DNA of 64,000 bases from Eretmocerus hayati. Taxonomy: Eukaryota; Arthropoda; Insecta; Hymenoptera; Aphelinidae. Of the stretch, positions 1 to 14,395 are shown in pieces; within the stretch, counting starts at the first letter, position 1; each line of letters starts with the position of its first letter. The notes beneath the pieces are model-generated. The model was not told where the DNA came from and made no database searches. It was given only the letters and a program-made list of their open reading frames with translations. Position numbers and translations under genes: made by a program. The stretch covers positions 119,010,838 to 119,074,837 of the forward strand of contig CM056744.1 in the NCBI GenBank assembly GCA_029851415.1, given 5' to 3'.

Positions 1-2508
1 TCCAAAAAAAGTCAAATTCAGTCAAGGGCAACAAGTAGAAATGTTTTGATGTAACGGGGTTAGGTCACGAGATGGTCACTTATTGGTATGTGATGCATAG
101 ATTCGCCCAAAAATTTAATATTCTCGCTCTTTTTGTGACCACGGGTAATAAGGTAACCATTCAATAGCTAATCACTATGAAACCCAAGTTGTATTTTCAA
201 CAGGAAGGAATTCCAAATACGTTGATTATGTTTTATTTCTATCTGAACAGTAGATGGCCAAAATGTCCTTCTACGTAAAGATTCATGAATCTTCTCTTAC
301 AATATAGAATTGCATACAAAATTTCATCGATTAGTGTGCTTTTAAAGGTATCAAATCGCAATTACAGTGAGTTGTTGGATTCATCATGATACGAGGCGGT
401 AGAGCTGTTCAAGTTAGTATTCCGAGCAGTCAAGGCTTGAAAGGAAGTTCTCTAACAAGCCTAGAAGTCTCGTCTCACGAAGTGAAAGAACAATGAATTT
501 AATCTTCATCAGAAACTTCCGTTGTAGCTTGAAGCTGATTCTTTGTGTGAAGGGCCATCCATAGAGCATCCGCGTGCCACGGAAAGATTGAAGTCCAACA
601 ACCCGAGCTGGCGGCGCCTTAACAAGTGGCTCTCTTCAAAAATACAACTGTCATGTTGACTGTCTTACATTTTGAAAATTGTTTGGCGGGGCTCAGTGAG
701 TTTCAATTTCAACATCATTCATGACGTGACGGATTCATAGTCGAGACCTTCACGAGTATTCCGAAAGATTGGTGTTGTGGTTGAAGCTGCAAAATTATTA
801 AGTGCAATATTCCAAGTTGAGAACCACTTGTAGAAATGAGGTTCAGAATTAGCTCGTCAATTTTCACGGGCGTGAGCTTGATTTGGAAAACAGTGTTTTT
901 GACGATAGAAGAAAAAGAGGCTGTGGGATTATCGATTACAGGCAAGGGAATGATGCAGGTCTTTGTGGTTGGATCGAATGAGATTGGTTAGAGGGTCAAA
1001 GCGAGCCTTTGTTTCAAGATGTGGGCTCTAGATGCGCTTGAGTGGTGTAATTTGGTGCAGATGAGGTAGACAGTAGAGAGAAAGATCTTCGTATCTCCTC
1101 TTTTTATCTCTCGTACAATTCTTTGCCCTAGAACTTTTCACCGCAGTCATTTTCGATAAGTGTGCGGTACTTGAGGTTTATTTTAGTTCTGATTCAGTTT
1201 GCCCATAAATGTTGTGTGGTGATAGGGAAAATTTCACATTTCACGTTTCTGAATAGGAACATGCTGGGTGACGAGACATAGATGCAAACGAGGTTTGTAA
1301 TTGATTTCAGGGTCACTCTTTTTCCCTCGTTTTGACAAACTTCTTTTGAAGTTGATCACAAATCTCAATCATTTGAAGCCCAAAATTTTCGCATACAAAT
1401 ATGTTCATTCTATGAACTTGAAGGTTCATAGAATCATTGGACATTTTATGTGAATGAACATTAAAATAAAACGAATGCAAGATTTTGGTTTTTTAATTCC
1501 AACCTGTAAAACGACCAGAGGCTAAGAATATGAGCTTGATTCTTCGATGGCTAAGATCATTTCAGGATAATCCTAATCCATTTCGTGATATCAAAAATCC
1601 CAGCAATACAACTTAAAAATGACATGCACATCAAAACACTTGAATTGAAATTGTACTTTGGTACGCTGAAATTCTAAGCATTGAATATTTACTGGATGTG
1701 ATATTCGAGGGCACCTCAACCCAGCGAGGTTCAACAAATGAAAGCCATCTTTTTCTAAGAGATGCTGAGCTGTCTCGAAATTGATCAACTGCAATTTTCT
1801 ACCCACGGGCCAGTGATGGTATCCAAGACAAATTGTCGCAGGAGAACACGACCAAAGCTCACTCAGAATCCTACATAAGGAAACCAAGAATGAAATCATT
1901 CGCAAATGCCGAAAATTGGGACTGCAATGGAAATCAGGAGAAAAAAATGACAAAGTAGAAGATAAAGATGAAGATGAGCTCATGGAAGAGAGGGAGGGAG
2001 AGAAGAGGCTCGCACGTGTTGTGTAAACTCGGCCGGAGGGAATCGTGCTCGTCTGGAGCTCACGTTTGTAGAACACGAGAGCAGGTTCCCGCTACGCCAG
2101 ACGCACGCCTGATTCTTCTTCTATATCCTCGTGCTCGCGCTTCTGCCGCGGCTCTGAAAGCTCTGATGCACGTGGCAATTAGTGGCGAAACAAACGCCTG
2201 ACCTGCTATTCCAACAAGGCCGACATACGTATAACTTGAAGCGCTAATGCCTGATTCGGAGTCTATACTCGGCGGCGGGGACTGTATAGGCGCAAAAACA
2301 CACAGCCAATCTAGATTTGGAGGGTGGCACAGTCTCTCGTGTCGTGGCTCAGATCATCTCAGAAGAGTAGAGTTCTGTACACAGGAGAGGTGATGCCTCT
2401 TGTCGTGCGTGTACTAGTTTTGTGGATGTAACGTTGACCTAATGCTCCGCTCCTCGTCGTGTGAGGTACTTTGATCTTTGATCTGTCTGTCTGGTGGTCT
2501 ATTTCGAT
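1..2508. other. No gene recognised
   Basis: AT-rich DNA with short frames only. The 161-codon minus-strand frame at 1591-2076 is Ser/Leu-rich low complexity over a gatgaagatgag tract and is not credible. A GC-richer patch lies at 1990-2300. Confidence 0.5.
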
Positions 2509-3146
2509 GAAATTGGTCGCTGAGTTTCGATGATTTTTCTTCAAATCTTTCATAGTCATCCGAATTTGGAGGACACCTATCATGTTAAGGAACTCTTAAG
2601 GCTTGGCTTCGAGTCTTCATTAGGATGTTGATCCGCATTGAAAAATTGAATGAAGAAATCTGAGGATCTTCAACACCCAAAGGAAGAATCATCGAAGTTG
2701 ATGGCATCGTCTCAAGATTGCGTGAGCTTCAATGAAGTCATCATACCCACACACTTATACACTTATTTTAAGAATTGATGATGATTCTATTGTATCGTGA
2801 ACAACAGACTTGTAATTAAATTTAAATCGGGAGAATTCAGAAACTCTTTTCCTGCTTTCTCGAGCAGTTTGTAGGCCAAATATTGAAAATAAATGTATGA
2901 GTTTGAGTATTATAATTACTTCATTGAAGCTCACGCGATTTTGAGACGATGCCATGAAGTTTGATGATTCTTTCTTTGGGTCTTGAAGATCCTTAGACTT
3001 CTTCATTCAATTTTTCGGTGCAGATTAACATTTTGATGAAGACTCGAAGCCAAACTTTGAGAGTTCCTTAAGAGATGATTTCTTCGAAATTCGAACGGCT
3101 ATGGAAGATTCATAGAAAAGTCATCGAAACCCAGCGACCAATTTTA
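2509..3146. mobile_element. Fold-back element, 638 bp
   Basis: The left arm (2509 to about 2735, beginning aaattggtcgctg) and the right arm (about 2920 to 3146, ending cagcgaccaattt) are imperfect inverted copies. They share blocks such as ttaaggaactct, tggcatcgtctcaag and gaagctcacgc. The short ORFs here are repeat translations. Confidence 0.6.
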
Positions 3147-6100
3147 TAAAAAAAATAATTTATATTTCAATTAAATCTTTCAAATTGTATCGACCACAAT
3201 GACAACCATTGTCTCCAAAATTATTCAATTTTTTGCATCTAAATTCATAGAAGCAATTCAAGCTCACACATAAGTCAGTCCAGACACAAGCCTACTTTTC
3301 AATTGCAGAATATGCATGTTGATGACACATTGCACTTGATTATAATGATTAGACATGCTCTCTAAATTAATAAGAGTAATAGATGAGATGTACGCTCTAT
3401 ATGCTGCGCATAATGACGTGTTAATTCCTCCACACAGCGCACAGTTATTTTCCATGCCGGCGCGCAAAAGTAGAACACTTGCACACAATAATATGCGAGC
3501 TTCAGTTGCTCAATAAATTTAATCAGCAATCAAAATAAGGACGGCGCATATTTCATTCGCTGCATGCGAGAAAACTTTTAGTACTAGCCATATTTTGAAT
3601 TCTTAATCCCATCAAAAATACTAGAATGATGCAGGAATCGCCCATATTTTTTACTGTTTTAACAATCTAATCGACCAAATGAATACATTTTTCGATATTT
3701 TCATCATTTTTTTTTATTTTAGAACGTACTCTATCAAAATTGAACCCTACCAAACGCGATAGCAAGAAAAATTTTACCCCACGCCTCAAGTAATGAACGT
3801 GTGACAAAAGTCGCCAAAGGAAATTTTCGGGCCAACCTTCGTCCGCATAGTAATATCCAAATAATCTCAGTAATCGTTACAATAAATTCTTACTCTCAGG
3901 CCTTAATGACCCTACCATACATCATCAAACCCGATATGAAAAGAAAAATAATAACCAGTGCAGTCTAATCGCGTCACGCTTTCGGAAGTCGTTCACCGCA
4001 CCAGTGCCCGATTCCGTTTCCTGCATGTGTATGTACATATTATACCAAAGCGCAATTTTATCAAGCGGAACGAAACGAAACCGAGTACTACTACCACATA
4101 GACCTGACCAACAATTTATTTACATGCTTACCAACACCAACGCACATAATAATGTAGTTTTGGCGGCCGTGATTTGTAAAACGACAAGTGCGATGGGCAA
4201 CGGAAATTATTTGTATGATTTACGAGTGCTTTGCGAGGCGTTTACAAGCTCTTCATAGAGATCTGCTGCTGCTGCTGCGGTCGCCCAATCTAGTGTTTCA
4301 GTGCTGTACGGTGATTATGCGAAATCATGGGTTTTCAAGCCCCTTTGGGGATTTTGGGGATATAGAGGTGAGGTTTGACCGGAATGTATGCTCACTCTAC
4401 ATTGAGTTTCAAGTGGACGACATACTATTATATTCAATAAATCTTGCATGAGTGAACGTGGTGCGTGGGCTATTAATTTTGCAAACGTGATTGGTCTTCT
4501 GCACCTGGTATTATTTTTTACTGCTGATGGAGTGTCGAATGAAACATCAAATTCTGTGCCCTTTGCATTCGGCCGAAGAATCTTATGTACCCCACCATTT
4601 TACCAAAATTTATTTTCTTTTCACATTCAAGTAATTGTCTTTTGCCTATTTTTATGTAAGTGGATAACTCTGAACTGCCAAACTCAACGGATTGATGGTA
4701 AATTTAATGGAAGACAGAATCCAGTAGAAGTTAATATTTTCAAGTGGCTTCTTACTGATACTTTTTCTTTTGTTAGTATGAGAAGGCCAGAATAATGTGA
4801 AAGAATAAGAGAAAAAAATGGGATAAAAGTATGGCGGGGTCATTATGAGGTGAAAATGCGAGGTAATTCTGTTGGTGGGTAAACATCACTTCTCATCTTC
4901 TCTCTTCTCCTTCGTTCCGCGTGTGTTGACAAAGCACTTGATGCACGGGAATTCAAGTATCTTCCCTACACTGAAATTTTTTATTTGCTCCGTTTTGAAG
5001 AGTCCCTGCTTGGCCTTATATAGCGAAGACAGAAATTATGAGATTGCAGTAAATTTTCCAGGTCTATGTTCCCCTCAGAAGGAAAACAAAGAAGCACATC
5101 AACCACTTGATGGTATCCTTATGAAAATTCCATCATGGCAATGATTTTTCAAAATGAAATCTTCACGAGTACACTGTAGGAAATATTTTTTGTATGAATT
5201 CAACCGAATAGTCGAAAATTCAACCAACTTCTTCTAATGTGGGCATAGTATTCAATTTTTTTCAGTGGAAAATGAATTCAATTTTCTAAAGGCATTGACT
5301 TTCATGCCTAGTATTTGCCAACTCGAATACGAGTCTCTTCTCAGCAATTTACCTCGAAACGAGAATAAACGATGTCGTCTACGTTGTGTCGCTTTATTAC
5401 TTCCAGACTATTGTTCGTTGGAGAGTACTAAACTCGTTTTGAGCTTATCCTTATTTGCGTCGAGTTCTCCTGCAGTAATCGTAAGTAAGCAACACGACGA
5501 GGTTGGTTATCACAATTATGACGAAAACTTTTATGGCTCTTCTTCTTCTTTTTGTTTGGAGGAAAATTCGTTATCCCAACAATCTAAAAGCAGAATCATG
5601 AAGGAAGTAGTTGCATAAGGTCTTGGCTCGCGTCTTTGAACATACCGAGTTTTCAAGTACTACTGTTCTGAATGAAACTAATCCTTGGGGGCATCTGTCT
5701 GTGAAATTCCAACGTCAGGAAAATTGAGAGAGTAGAAATATGTATCAAGAAAGTTACAATTTATAACATAGTAATCATCTTCGTCGCACTTGCTCATTCA
5801 CTCATTCATGAAATTCCATTCTCGTCAATTACACAGTAGATGATTAAATTTGAGGAAATGTGAAAATTTCATAGAAGCTCCTAGGAAACAGGAAGTTGTG
5901 CCAGTGTCTGTTGTCCTGACAAAAGGAGCTTCAAAATGGCCCAAAACTAGAAATTCCACGTGAAGATTCCTTTGAAGTGACAGATGTAATTTAACTGGCT
6001 GCGTAGTCAGTACTTCAAACAATTTTGCACAAATTGAATGCAAAATTCGTGGAATCCAAAAGTGAGAAGACAGAATTCCACCCAGGAATCATTACTTGTC

Positions 6101-8145
6101 TTGGTAATTTCTGTCTCTTCAAGACACTGTAATTTGATGTAATGCAATATACACTTGGGATACACAGGATTCAAGCGAAAAGGTATATCTCCCCAGACAA
6201 TGTATTCAAATTTCATTTCTGAATCGTGAATCCGCGGTTTGTAAGGATCTCTCAAGTAAGGTAAAAGAGAAACAGGAAAAGATTCCGTGGTCCATGCTGG
6301 TAAAGAAATTTGAGATTCCTTTGGTGGAGTCTCGCGGTATATTCCGCTCACGTTCGTCTCTCTCGGCGAACTAATTTACAACTCGACGATCTTGGAATTG
6401 CAGAGGCTTCTCTCGCGCTGACAAGCGCTTCGAAATTGTAATTACGTGTACAGGGTGCATTGTAGTTGCTCTGTCTTCTTCTTCCCATAACTTTCTCATT
6501 TTTCAATGTCTTTTCTTTTTGTTTAACGAGAGGTGTCTACATTTTTCCTCTCTGTTTGTTCACCAGAATCACAAACTTGGTGTACAAATTAGGTTATAAT
6601 TACCGGTTTAGCAATTACACGAATAATTTTTTGAAGGATTTCAGCTCGACTTCAATTTTTTCAGTTGGATTACTCATTTTTATCTCAAACCTTACAGATA
6701 AGGGAAATACTCATTCACCGTCTTGAAATCATTCATAACCGTATACTGGCCGTTGTCGCAGACTTGTATCGCTGACACGTAGATGCGTAAGAGGGTCATA
6801 AAGCAAACCATTAGCGGTATAATGAGCGGTTCAAGGGGTAAAAAAAGGGCCGGGATGAAATTGTGGACCTGTGCATGATCCTGGACCGCTAACGGTCCTC
6901 ATTTCTTGAACACATTCATAGATTATGATGAGCTTGGTGTTTGTATGCAATGTTAGCACTATGCTATTTTCAGTTTTCTTTGATGAATTGCTGATTGTAT
7001 TAATGAAAACAACCTGGTGCGATTGAATTAGAAGGTTTTCGCTTGATCAAGTGTTTTTGTGCTTGCACTGGAGCTATAATGCGTCGCGTGTTCGGAAATT
7101 ATTTCTAATTGAAGTATTATTACTCAATTTCGTTCCATTGTTTAATGATTTTGTGATGATTGGTTGATGTACTTTCTTAATATAAATTTATACCCTCTGC
7201 CAGCCATACTTGTTTCTGCCATCTTGACTATTCTAGAGCTCAATTGCACAGTGCCAATACGACATTTTTCGGTGTGTGCGCGAGCGCGCGCGCGTGTGTG
7301 TGTTTTAGAATCAAAGATTCGTTACAGAAAGATGAAATGTATGACTATAATTGGTATCAACAATTTTGCTCAATCTGATTTTGGAAAGACATTCATATGA
7401 TTTTTGATCACTATTCTACAGTAATTGTATCGAAATATCATGAAAGAAACGGCAATCAAGTACAATTTCGGTTTCGAAATCTGATAACAGATTAGATCCA
7501 CTACAATTATCACATTTTTCACCCGTTAATGAGGAATTTCTGAACCAGTGATTATTTATCAATTTAATGGGCAGGTCTAAGATACTCATTTTATCGTGGG
7601 TTCTTCGAGCTCATGTCCTAAATTTGGACAATTAAGTTTAAAATTGCCTCGAAAAATTTCAAATAAATTACTCTTCTTACACACCTGATCGTTGGTTCTA
7701 GAATGAAAAACATGATATTCTTTTTTTCCTCAAATTAAATTAAGTAAATATCTAGTGAACGTATTTTTCATGTCATTTCCGAAATGGTCAAACTTTGGAA
7801 ATTGAATAAACATCAAACTGAATCCATTTTTAGTCATACGATTCTACCAGGGCATAAGCCGAACATTTTTATCATCTTAGTCCAACCGTCAGCGTTCATT
7901 GTAGTCGTACAATTCAAAATACTTCTCATTTCAAATTTGATCTTCTACATCTACCTGAAAGGTCGAACGGTTCATGTGTGAGCTTAAACGGAGTTCATGC
8001 AGACGCGGATGCCCAATTTGCAATCGACTCGAGCCACTAACCTCGTAATACTCATACTTGAAGCCTCGAAGGTACATCATCGCCACGCATGGCACAATTT
8101 TGGTACGCGTCTCCATTCCCACAACACGTGAGTTTGATGCTCATC
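3147..8145. other. No gene recognised
   Basis: Several 80-120 codon frames (4188-4795, 5265-5618, 6007-6351) lack splice context or any recognisable domain. I see no repeats apart from the GT/GC tract at 7272-7303. Confidence 0.45.
7272..7303 (+). repeat. GT/GC dinucleotide tract
   Basis: Alternating purine-pyrimidine run gtgtgtgcgcgagcgcgcgcg followed by gtgtgtg, of a kind able to adopt Z-DNA. Confidence 0.85.
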
Positions 8146-8397
8146 TCCTCTCTCTCTCTCTCTTTCATTCGGGCGATGAATAAGTTCGCGTTAATCGGCG
8201 TAACTGTTCCTGTAATACGGCTCGTCGATCACTATAGCTATATATATATATATTGACGGTGCCCCCCATCAGCTACAATAAATCAATATACTTCGCGCCC
8301 ACAATCGACCATTTGAGAATAAATCCCTCATCCTTATAGTCTATGACGATCATGATGATATGGTCATGGTGATGATGATGATGATGATGATGATGAT
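8146..8397 (+). repeat. Microsatellite cluster (TC)n, (TA)n, (GAT)n
   Basis: (TC)n at 8146-8163, (TA)n at 8239-8253 and nine GAT units at 8371-8397. They explain the low-complexity ORFs on both strands here. Confidence 0.9.
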
Positions 8398-8824
8398 CTC
8401 CCGTTTCGGCTCAATTACATCACGCGTAGGACGACGATGTAATAGAAGAAGATGCAGCAAAGAAAGGGGAGAACCACCTGCGCGCAAGGTAAGAAGAAGC
8501 TTGCGATTTGTGCATATAATATACAAAACACGCATTGGATGGGGATTACTGTGTAGATTTCTCGGATCAAATTCAATTTGAGAGAGAGGTGGCCCGAAAA
8601 AAATGCAAAGATGCGTTGGACCGGGAAGACGTCCTCCTTGTATCCCGTTATCAACATCATCCTCCGGATCTTCTGACCGCCACACGCGCGTATAACGGCC
8701 TGATGCACCGCCTCGTCACTTATTCTCGCCCACGATTCCCTCGTTCTTCTTTCCTCAACGATTTACACGCAACATCTCATCTCTATTTTGCTTGCCCTTC
8801 TTCCTTTGAGATTCTCCTGCTTCT

Positions 8825-9473
8825 GGGGCCGTATTATAAATTTGCGGGTATAGGTGGCGCTTGCCGCTAACCTGTCAATTTGCCGCTATCCGCAAAAAAG
8901 TCAGTTTGCCGTCTGCAGTTCGCCGCGTTTGGTGTGTTTTGCGCTGCCGTGTCAATAGTGTTTGCCGTAAAAAATTGCGTTTGACGGATTTTGTTTCACG
9001 TGTTTCGCATTACAGGATTTTCAGGAAAAAGTTTGCTACTTAGGCCTTGAACATATCCTAAAAGTGTAGGTTTACCCAGGAGTTAGCAAATTACGGTGAG
9101 AAGATGTTGCTCACCTTATTATTTAAAGATAAATTACCCGCTTGTTCCGTTTCTTGCTGCGACCTCGTGCACACCATAACCTCAAAGTTGTATGGATGGT
9201 TCTTGTTTGCTCACTCAAAATTGATTATATTGTTCCCGTCGTCGGTGTAACCTTCAATAAACGCTTAGGTCCTCTTGATTGATATCGCCCATTTGGCCTT
9301 CCCCCAACTGCAAAATAAACAATCGGGGGAAGGCCGTGCATTTTGTGAATATTTCTACGGCACCGCAAAACGCAGACGGCATTACACGGCAAACTGACTT
9401 TTTTGCGGATAGCGGCAAATCGACAGGTTAGCGGCAAGCGCCACCTACACCCGCAAATTTATAATACGGCCCC
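8825..9473. mobile_element. 649-bp MITE with 88-bp terminal inverted repeats
   Basis: Left repeat 8825-8912 and right repeat 9386-9473 match with only two mismatches and begin ggggccgtattat. The arms are rich in a tgccgct motif. The interior (8913-9385) has no transposase frame; the ORFs that run across the arms are mirror translations of each other. No clear target-site duplication is visible beside the ends, so the superfamily is unassigned. Confidence 0.8.
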
Positions 9474-9814
9474 TGATTCAATTACTTTATCAACGAGTGC
9501 AAAAGTAATTCCAGGTTAGTATCCCTGGTGTGAGGTTGGAACTGCTAGGAAGCAAATGAAAGTGAAATTCACGGAAATTCATAATGAACGATAGCTTGAT
9601 TGGGTCAACGGTGCAGAACTTTCAAAGATTCGTACCAAATTCAGCTGATCCCGACTATTTAGTTCAGCAGGTTACCTTGAATTATGCAGATTTCTATTAC
9701 CGATCATCTAGATTTGATTGATCGGAGAAGGCATTTTGGCCGGCAATCATTGATAGTTGGTCTCTTGGAGATTCCTTATTCGATGCAGTCGGAAAATGTC
9801 TGAACCTGAAACTC

Positions 9815-9995
9815 TTTTTTCGATCGACTATGCGTAAAGCACTGCTTTACGCACGGTAGTTTTCGTTTACTTCACGCCCAGTCGATCGAAAAACGTATTT
9901 CGATACTCGGGCGTGAAGTTTTTTTTTGCTTTATTCGTGCTAATTTCGACCCTTGGACCGAAAACAATCGCTCGAAAAGCAAAACCAAGCTTGCC
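9815..9995. repeat. Dispersed repeat family 'tcgatcgac ... gggcgtgaag', copy 1
   Basis: It contains tttcgatcgactatgcgtaaa, acttcacgcccagtcgatcg and tttcgatactcgggcgtgaa, ending gctcgaaaagcaaaaccaa. The same blocks in the same order occur at 16012-16329. No ORF. Confidence 0.6.
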
Positions 9996-12900
9996 AACCC
10001 CGAAAATTCAATTCCACCTTATCTCTCATTTTATTTGACCCCTCCCGAAATCATTCACAACACTTTTGAATAAATGCCCAAATGCTGGAAGGGTGCACCC
10101 AAAAAAATTAATGTTTGAGCATTTTTCCATCTCTTGGGAAAATTTATCCTCTTGGATTATTCAAGCATTACGGCCAAATAAATAGCAGCATAAGGAAAGC
10201 TCTACCCTTTCAGTAGCCCAAGTGCAGTAGAATTGCGTCGTCGGTATAACGATTATTTTAAACAACTAGTCGCTCGTCCTAAGCATACAAAGTACTCTTT
10301 TAGGTAAATTCAAATAATAGCATTGTTGAATGGGCCTCTTCTGAAAGCTCTCGTCGTATAGCCTCTCCTTTTGCTCTTTTGTCTCATCAAGTATTCCAAG
10401 TTGCTTACCATCTGCAATGACAAGTTTTCACAATGACCTTTCAAACGACAATTTGGCAAGACAAGAAGACAATTTGGAGTTTTCAACAGATTTGTCTTAC
10501 GTAGAACAATTTTCTTCTATACGACTGCATACTCTTATACTCCATTTTTAATTTTCTATTTTGAAAGTTTGAAGGGTCGCAAAAGACTCGCTGATCTCAT
10601 TTTCAACTATACAAATACTTACTCCTTGATTTAAAATTTTCGTGCACTAAGAGAGCCAAAATAGTCTGCGATTGGAATCCGATAAGGTTTTCTGCTGGAC
10701 GATGAGCCACTTGAGCGCTATCTGAATGAAATCTCGCCAATGGTTACTGGTCCGTTTGAGCTGGTATCGATATTGCCGATCAGAATGGAATCGCAGCCGA
10801 TTACCGGAAGAAAATGAATACGCTATACGCAAATCTTCCGAAATTGTAATACCCGCGCACCCAATCGTTTTGGGCTATTTTCGACTATAGCCTACATTTC
10901 GGAAATTGAGGCTACATTCACCCCGACCAAGATGCCCAATTTTTTGACCGTTCTTTTCTCTATCAACCCAATCCGATTTCTGAGCCATTCACGAATTCTT
11001 CATAATTTTTTTGTCAGTTCATTTTTTACTTTTTCGCTCATACCATATCGGTTCGATGGAAAAGTTCAATTTGATTCAGCGAATGACTCAATTACGCTTT
11101 CCCAATTTCGTGGAATGAAACCCTCCGTAACCACAATTAAATCAAGAATAAAAATAAAAAAGCGACGGAGGAAGCGCTGTAACTGTAGCCGTCTCTCGTA
11201 GGTTATGGTATCTAGACTTTGATGATCGAATAACCCGATATTTCGCATGTGAAATGCGAAATCTAGAATAGATCTAGCAATCCTACATGAGCTCAAATGA
11301 ATAATAAATCTTGAATCCTTGTTAATTCCAAAGTTTGTGTCACAACTATGCCTTTTCCCTAGAAGTTTAATTTGGTTTCTATTGTGCTGCAATAAATGTT
11401 GAACATTTTGGAATCGTTGACAATGATGAATTAGTATCAAAATATGTTTATGCTCTGTGATGAGAGTCAAAATTTACAAAATGTTTCGAAAATTTACTCC
11501 GATTGAATTCTCCTTGTGAATCTGTGGTATCATCATTGGAAAATTCATTGCAATCAGTGCCAATTAAAGATGAATTGTCACAGACCAAGAAGCAAAAAAA
11601 CCAAAAACAATCGGCTCACGCAATCGGAAATAGTCAAACGAAATTATATTATCAAAAAGTCCTGCATCTCACGTGGACCCACCACCTCTTCTGCGCGTAA
11701 GGAAGAAAGTAGTGTAAATGATGAGGAGATAAAAGGGGGAACGAGCCTCGAAGACAACAATTAAGATCTAGTAGAATCCAAGCGCGACAAAACGATCCAT
11801 CCAGCCGACAATGAGTACGACGACGACGACGACGCATCTCTCCGCACGCGACTGGGGCACTGGTAGCTCGCTCTCTCACCCAATTACGATGTTTTGTAAT
11901 TGTTTCAACAAGAGAAAGACCTGAAGTTCCTTTGCCAGCCAATTATACGCACCAAGCCGTTACTCACGCTCATTTTCTTTTGCTTCTATCTTCTTATGTG
12001 TATAACACCTGCATCAGCCGTCGCTCAGAGGAGATATAGAATATTTGCTCATCTTTCTTTCAAGACTCGTGTGAATCGCGATAATCTTTTTCCAACCAAG
12101 ACAGCATTCGTCGTTTTTGGGCCTACGCATGAGTAAAAAATTGTGTCACGTCATTATTTGTGAATGGTAGTGACCCGAGGAGTATATTGTGCTCACATGT
12201 GAGAATTTAGTATTGGTGTCAGTGATGCTTTGGGGTTAATTGTAAAGATGAGATTGAAGATTTCATTGTTGGCGTCGGTCGGTTTATGGGATGATGATTT
12301 TATTGGGCTCATCGTGCTTACATGAGTTTTGTACGTACTATATTAGTTTTGCAAAATTTAGATTTTGTATCTTGTGTCGTGAGTTTTAAACTAAGCCATC
12401 TAGCGGACTGTCTTGGACTCAAAATGAAAAGTCCACCTGTAGAACAATAATTGATGAATTATCCTCAAAAATTAATTAATGTCTCTCGTAAATATTGATC
12501 CTAGGATTCCGGCGAATGAGCTGAATGCTTTTGGCATCGAAATTTCATCCCAAAATTACTCATTGAACAATGATCCACAAACGCTCGTTTTTTTTTTTTT
12601 TTTCAACTATTTCTTGAGCAGCGCAATTTGACCAGACTTATCGAATTCACTCTGAGTGCTGATTATTCAATCGGATGAGCGAGTTTTTTGTGTCCCCAGT
12701 CCATCTTTCCTTCATTCTCATCAATATCGACTGAATCAAGTACATCTTTTCTTCAAAATTCTTCTCCCACATCCAGAAAATTTTTCGTGATATTGGTATA
12801 CAAGGGTGAAAGCGCAAGAATGATAACGCCAAAAGCACGATGTATCGTCGGACAAAAAAAGGTTAAAAGGAAAAGAAAGTGAGAGAAAAATTGTCTGAGA

Positions 12901-13980
12901 AATTCAGTACAGCCGATAGCATAGCAGCAAGAGAGTAATTAGTCTTGGCTCTCTCGAAAGGCTAACAGAGGCTAAGAATCGTCTCTGGCAAGTTGCCGAC
13001 GAAGATGATGAGAGATATGTCAGTGGCCCGTATACACCGCTGAAACGTGATGGTAACATACTTGTGCGTACAAGCTTGACAAGAACAACGAGCCCGAGGG
13101 AATAGTGCTTCTGGACAGTCCATTCTTGTCTCATCGCATCAGTACTCGACCTTATCTATTTCCGCTTCTTTTTTTACCTCTGTTGTCATTTCATCTCTTA
13201 GCCGCGCTCGGACAAGATTTTGCGATCCTGTTTCACTTCCTCTCTTTCACCTTTCTAGTAATACGATTCGGTTCGCGAGTTGTAGAGCAGCGGTTACTTG
13301 ACCCAACGAGCCATCTGATGGAAAATGTCCTCGAGTCTGTTTTTTTTTTTTTTTTTTTTTACGTGAAATTACTCTGATGGCTCCTCTTTTTCGTTTGCAG
13401 TAAAATGATTGTGATTTTCTTAGATTTCTTTGTGGTATTCTAGCCAACATCACATGGGCAGTAATCAATAATTGTAGATCTTGCGAATGCACCAAAACTT
13501 GGTTTGAAACATTATTTTTGTGATCCAAGTTTTCGACTCACCCGAAAGAATCATAAATTCTTGAATCCCGTACACTTATCTTGGTTTTCCCTCGCAATGA
13601 GTTTGATCCCAACGCTCAATGAATTTGAATACCCGCGAGAGACGACGATACAGAGACATATTTACGTTCAACTCGGAGTAGAGTGCGAATACCGCAAGAT
13701 TCCCTCGGGCTCAATCTGTCCTCGTTGTCCGCTCTTCCCTCTTATCTTTTCTTCCTTTTCGCGCTACCTTCTTCACCTCTGCATTAATCTAGCGATTCAT
13801 TCATCGACTTGAGATATTGCTAAGGATGCGGGATTGGGTTGACTTTACACTGTCAATTACTCCAAGTGAAGCCGTATAGCTTCTCCGCAGTGGAATGATT
13901 GAAAAAAAAACGAGTATAAAAGAAGACGTTCATCAAAATTCCCATGTCAAAATTGTATATTTTGGAACATTGGCTAAAAT
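9996..13980. other. No gene recognised
   Basis: It holds poly-T runs at about 12588-12602 and 13340-13360 and a short (CGA)n near 11815-11835. The 134-codon frame at 11066-11470 (minus) has no domain. Confidence 0.45.
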
Positions 13981-14395
13981 CTTTTCATGATACATTTAAG
14001 CTTAGAAGTGTACTTGGCGCACATATTATCGAATTTTACTACTGTTCAACAAAAAGTATAGAGTTCGATACACGGACGTGGCATCTATTTCTTGTAATTT
14101 TTCAACGTTTGGGTGCCTACGAAATTGCAAAAAATAGTATCCGCACCTCGTTCATTGGGTTTTCCTTTTCCGAGCGATTATTCCGACCTTCGGCTGCGGC
14201 TCAGGCAGAAATCTAATCGCTCGGAAGCGAGCTTCGACCTCATGTACTCGGTACGAAATAGTACTATTTCATACCGATTTGATGAGGTCCAATTCCGATT
14301 CCAGGGTATGAATACTTTTTTGCGCATCCCCGCGACGGGTTTGCGAACCAAGCCGCAGGCGAGGGTTGAAATTATCACGAGGATGACAAAAATGA
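13981..14395. repeat. Dispersed repeat family, copy 2 (diverged)
   Basis: It shares gcgcaca, cgatacacgg, a gcctgcggctcgggc-like block and an alternating block around gaaatagtactatttc with the copy at 15.8 kb. The block order is kept but identity is low. Confidence 0.4.

Noticed and set aside
1591..2076. 161-codon minus-strand ORF
   Set aside because: Ser/Leu-rich low complexity from an AG-rich tract, with no splice context and no recognisable family.
8350..8870. Several overlapping ORFs around 8.4-8.8 kb
   Set aside because: They arise from the (GAT)n microsatellite and are open on both strands at once.
8861..9437. Two ORFs with the same N-terminal sequence on opposite strands
   Set aside because: They are mirror translations of the 88-bp terminal repeats of the MITE.
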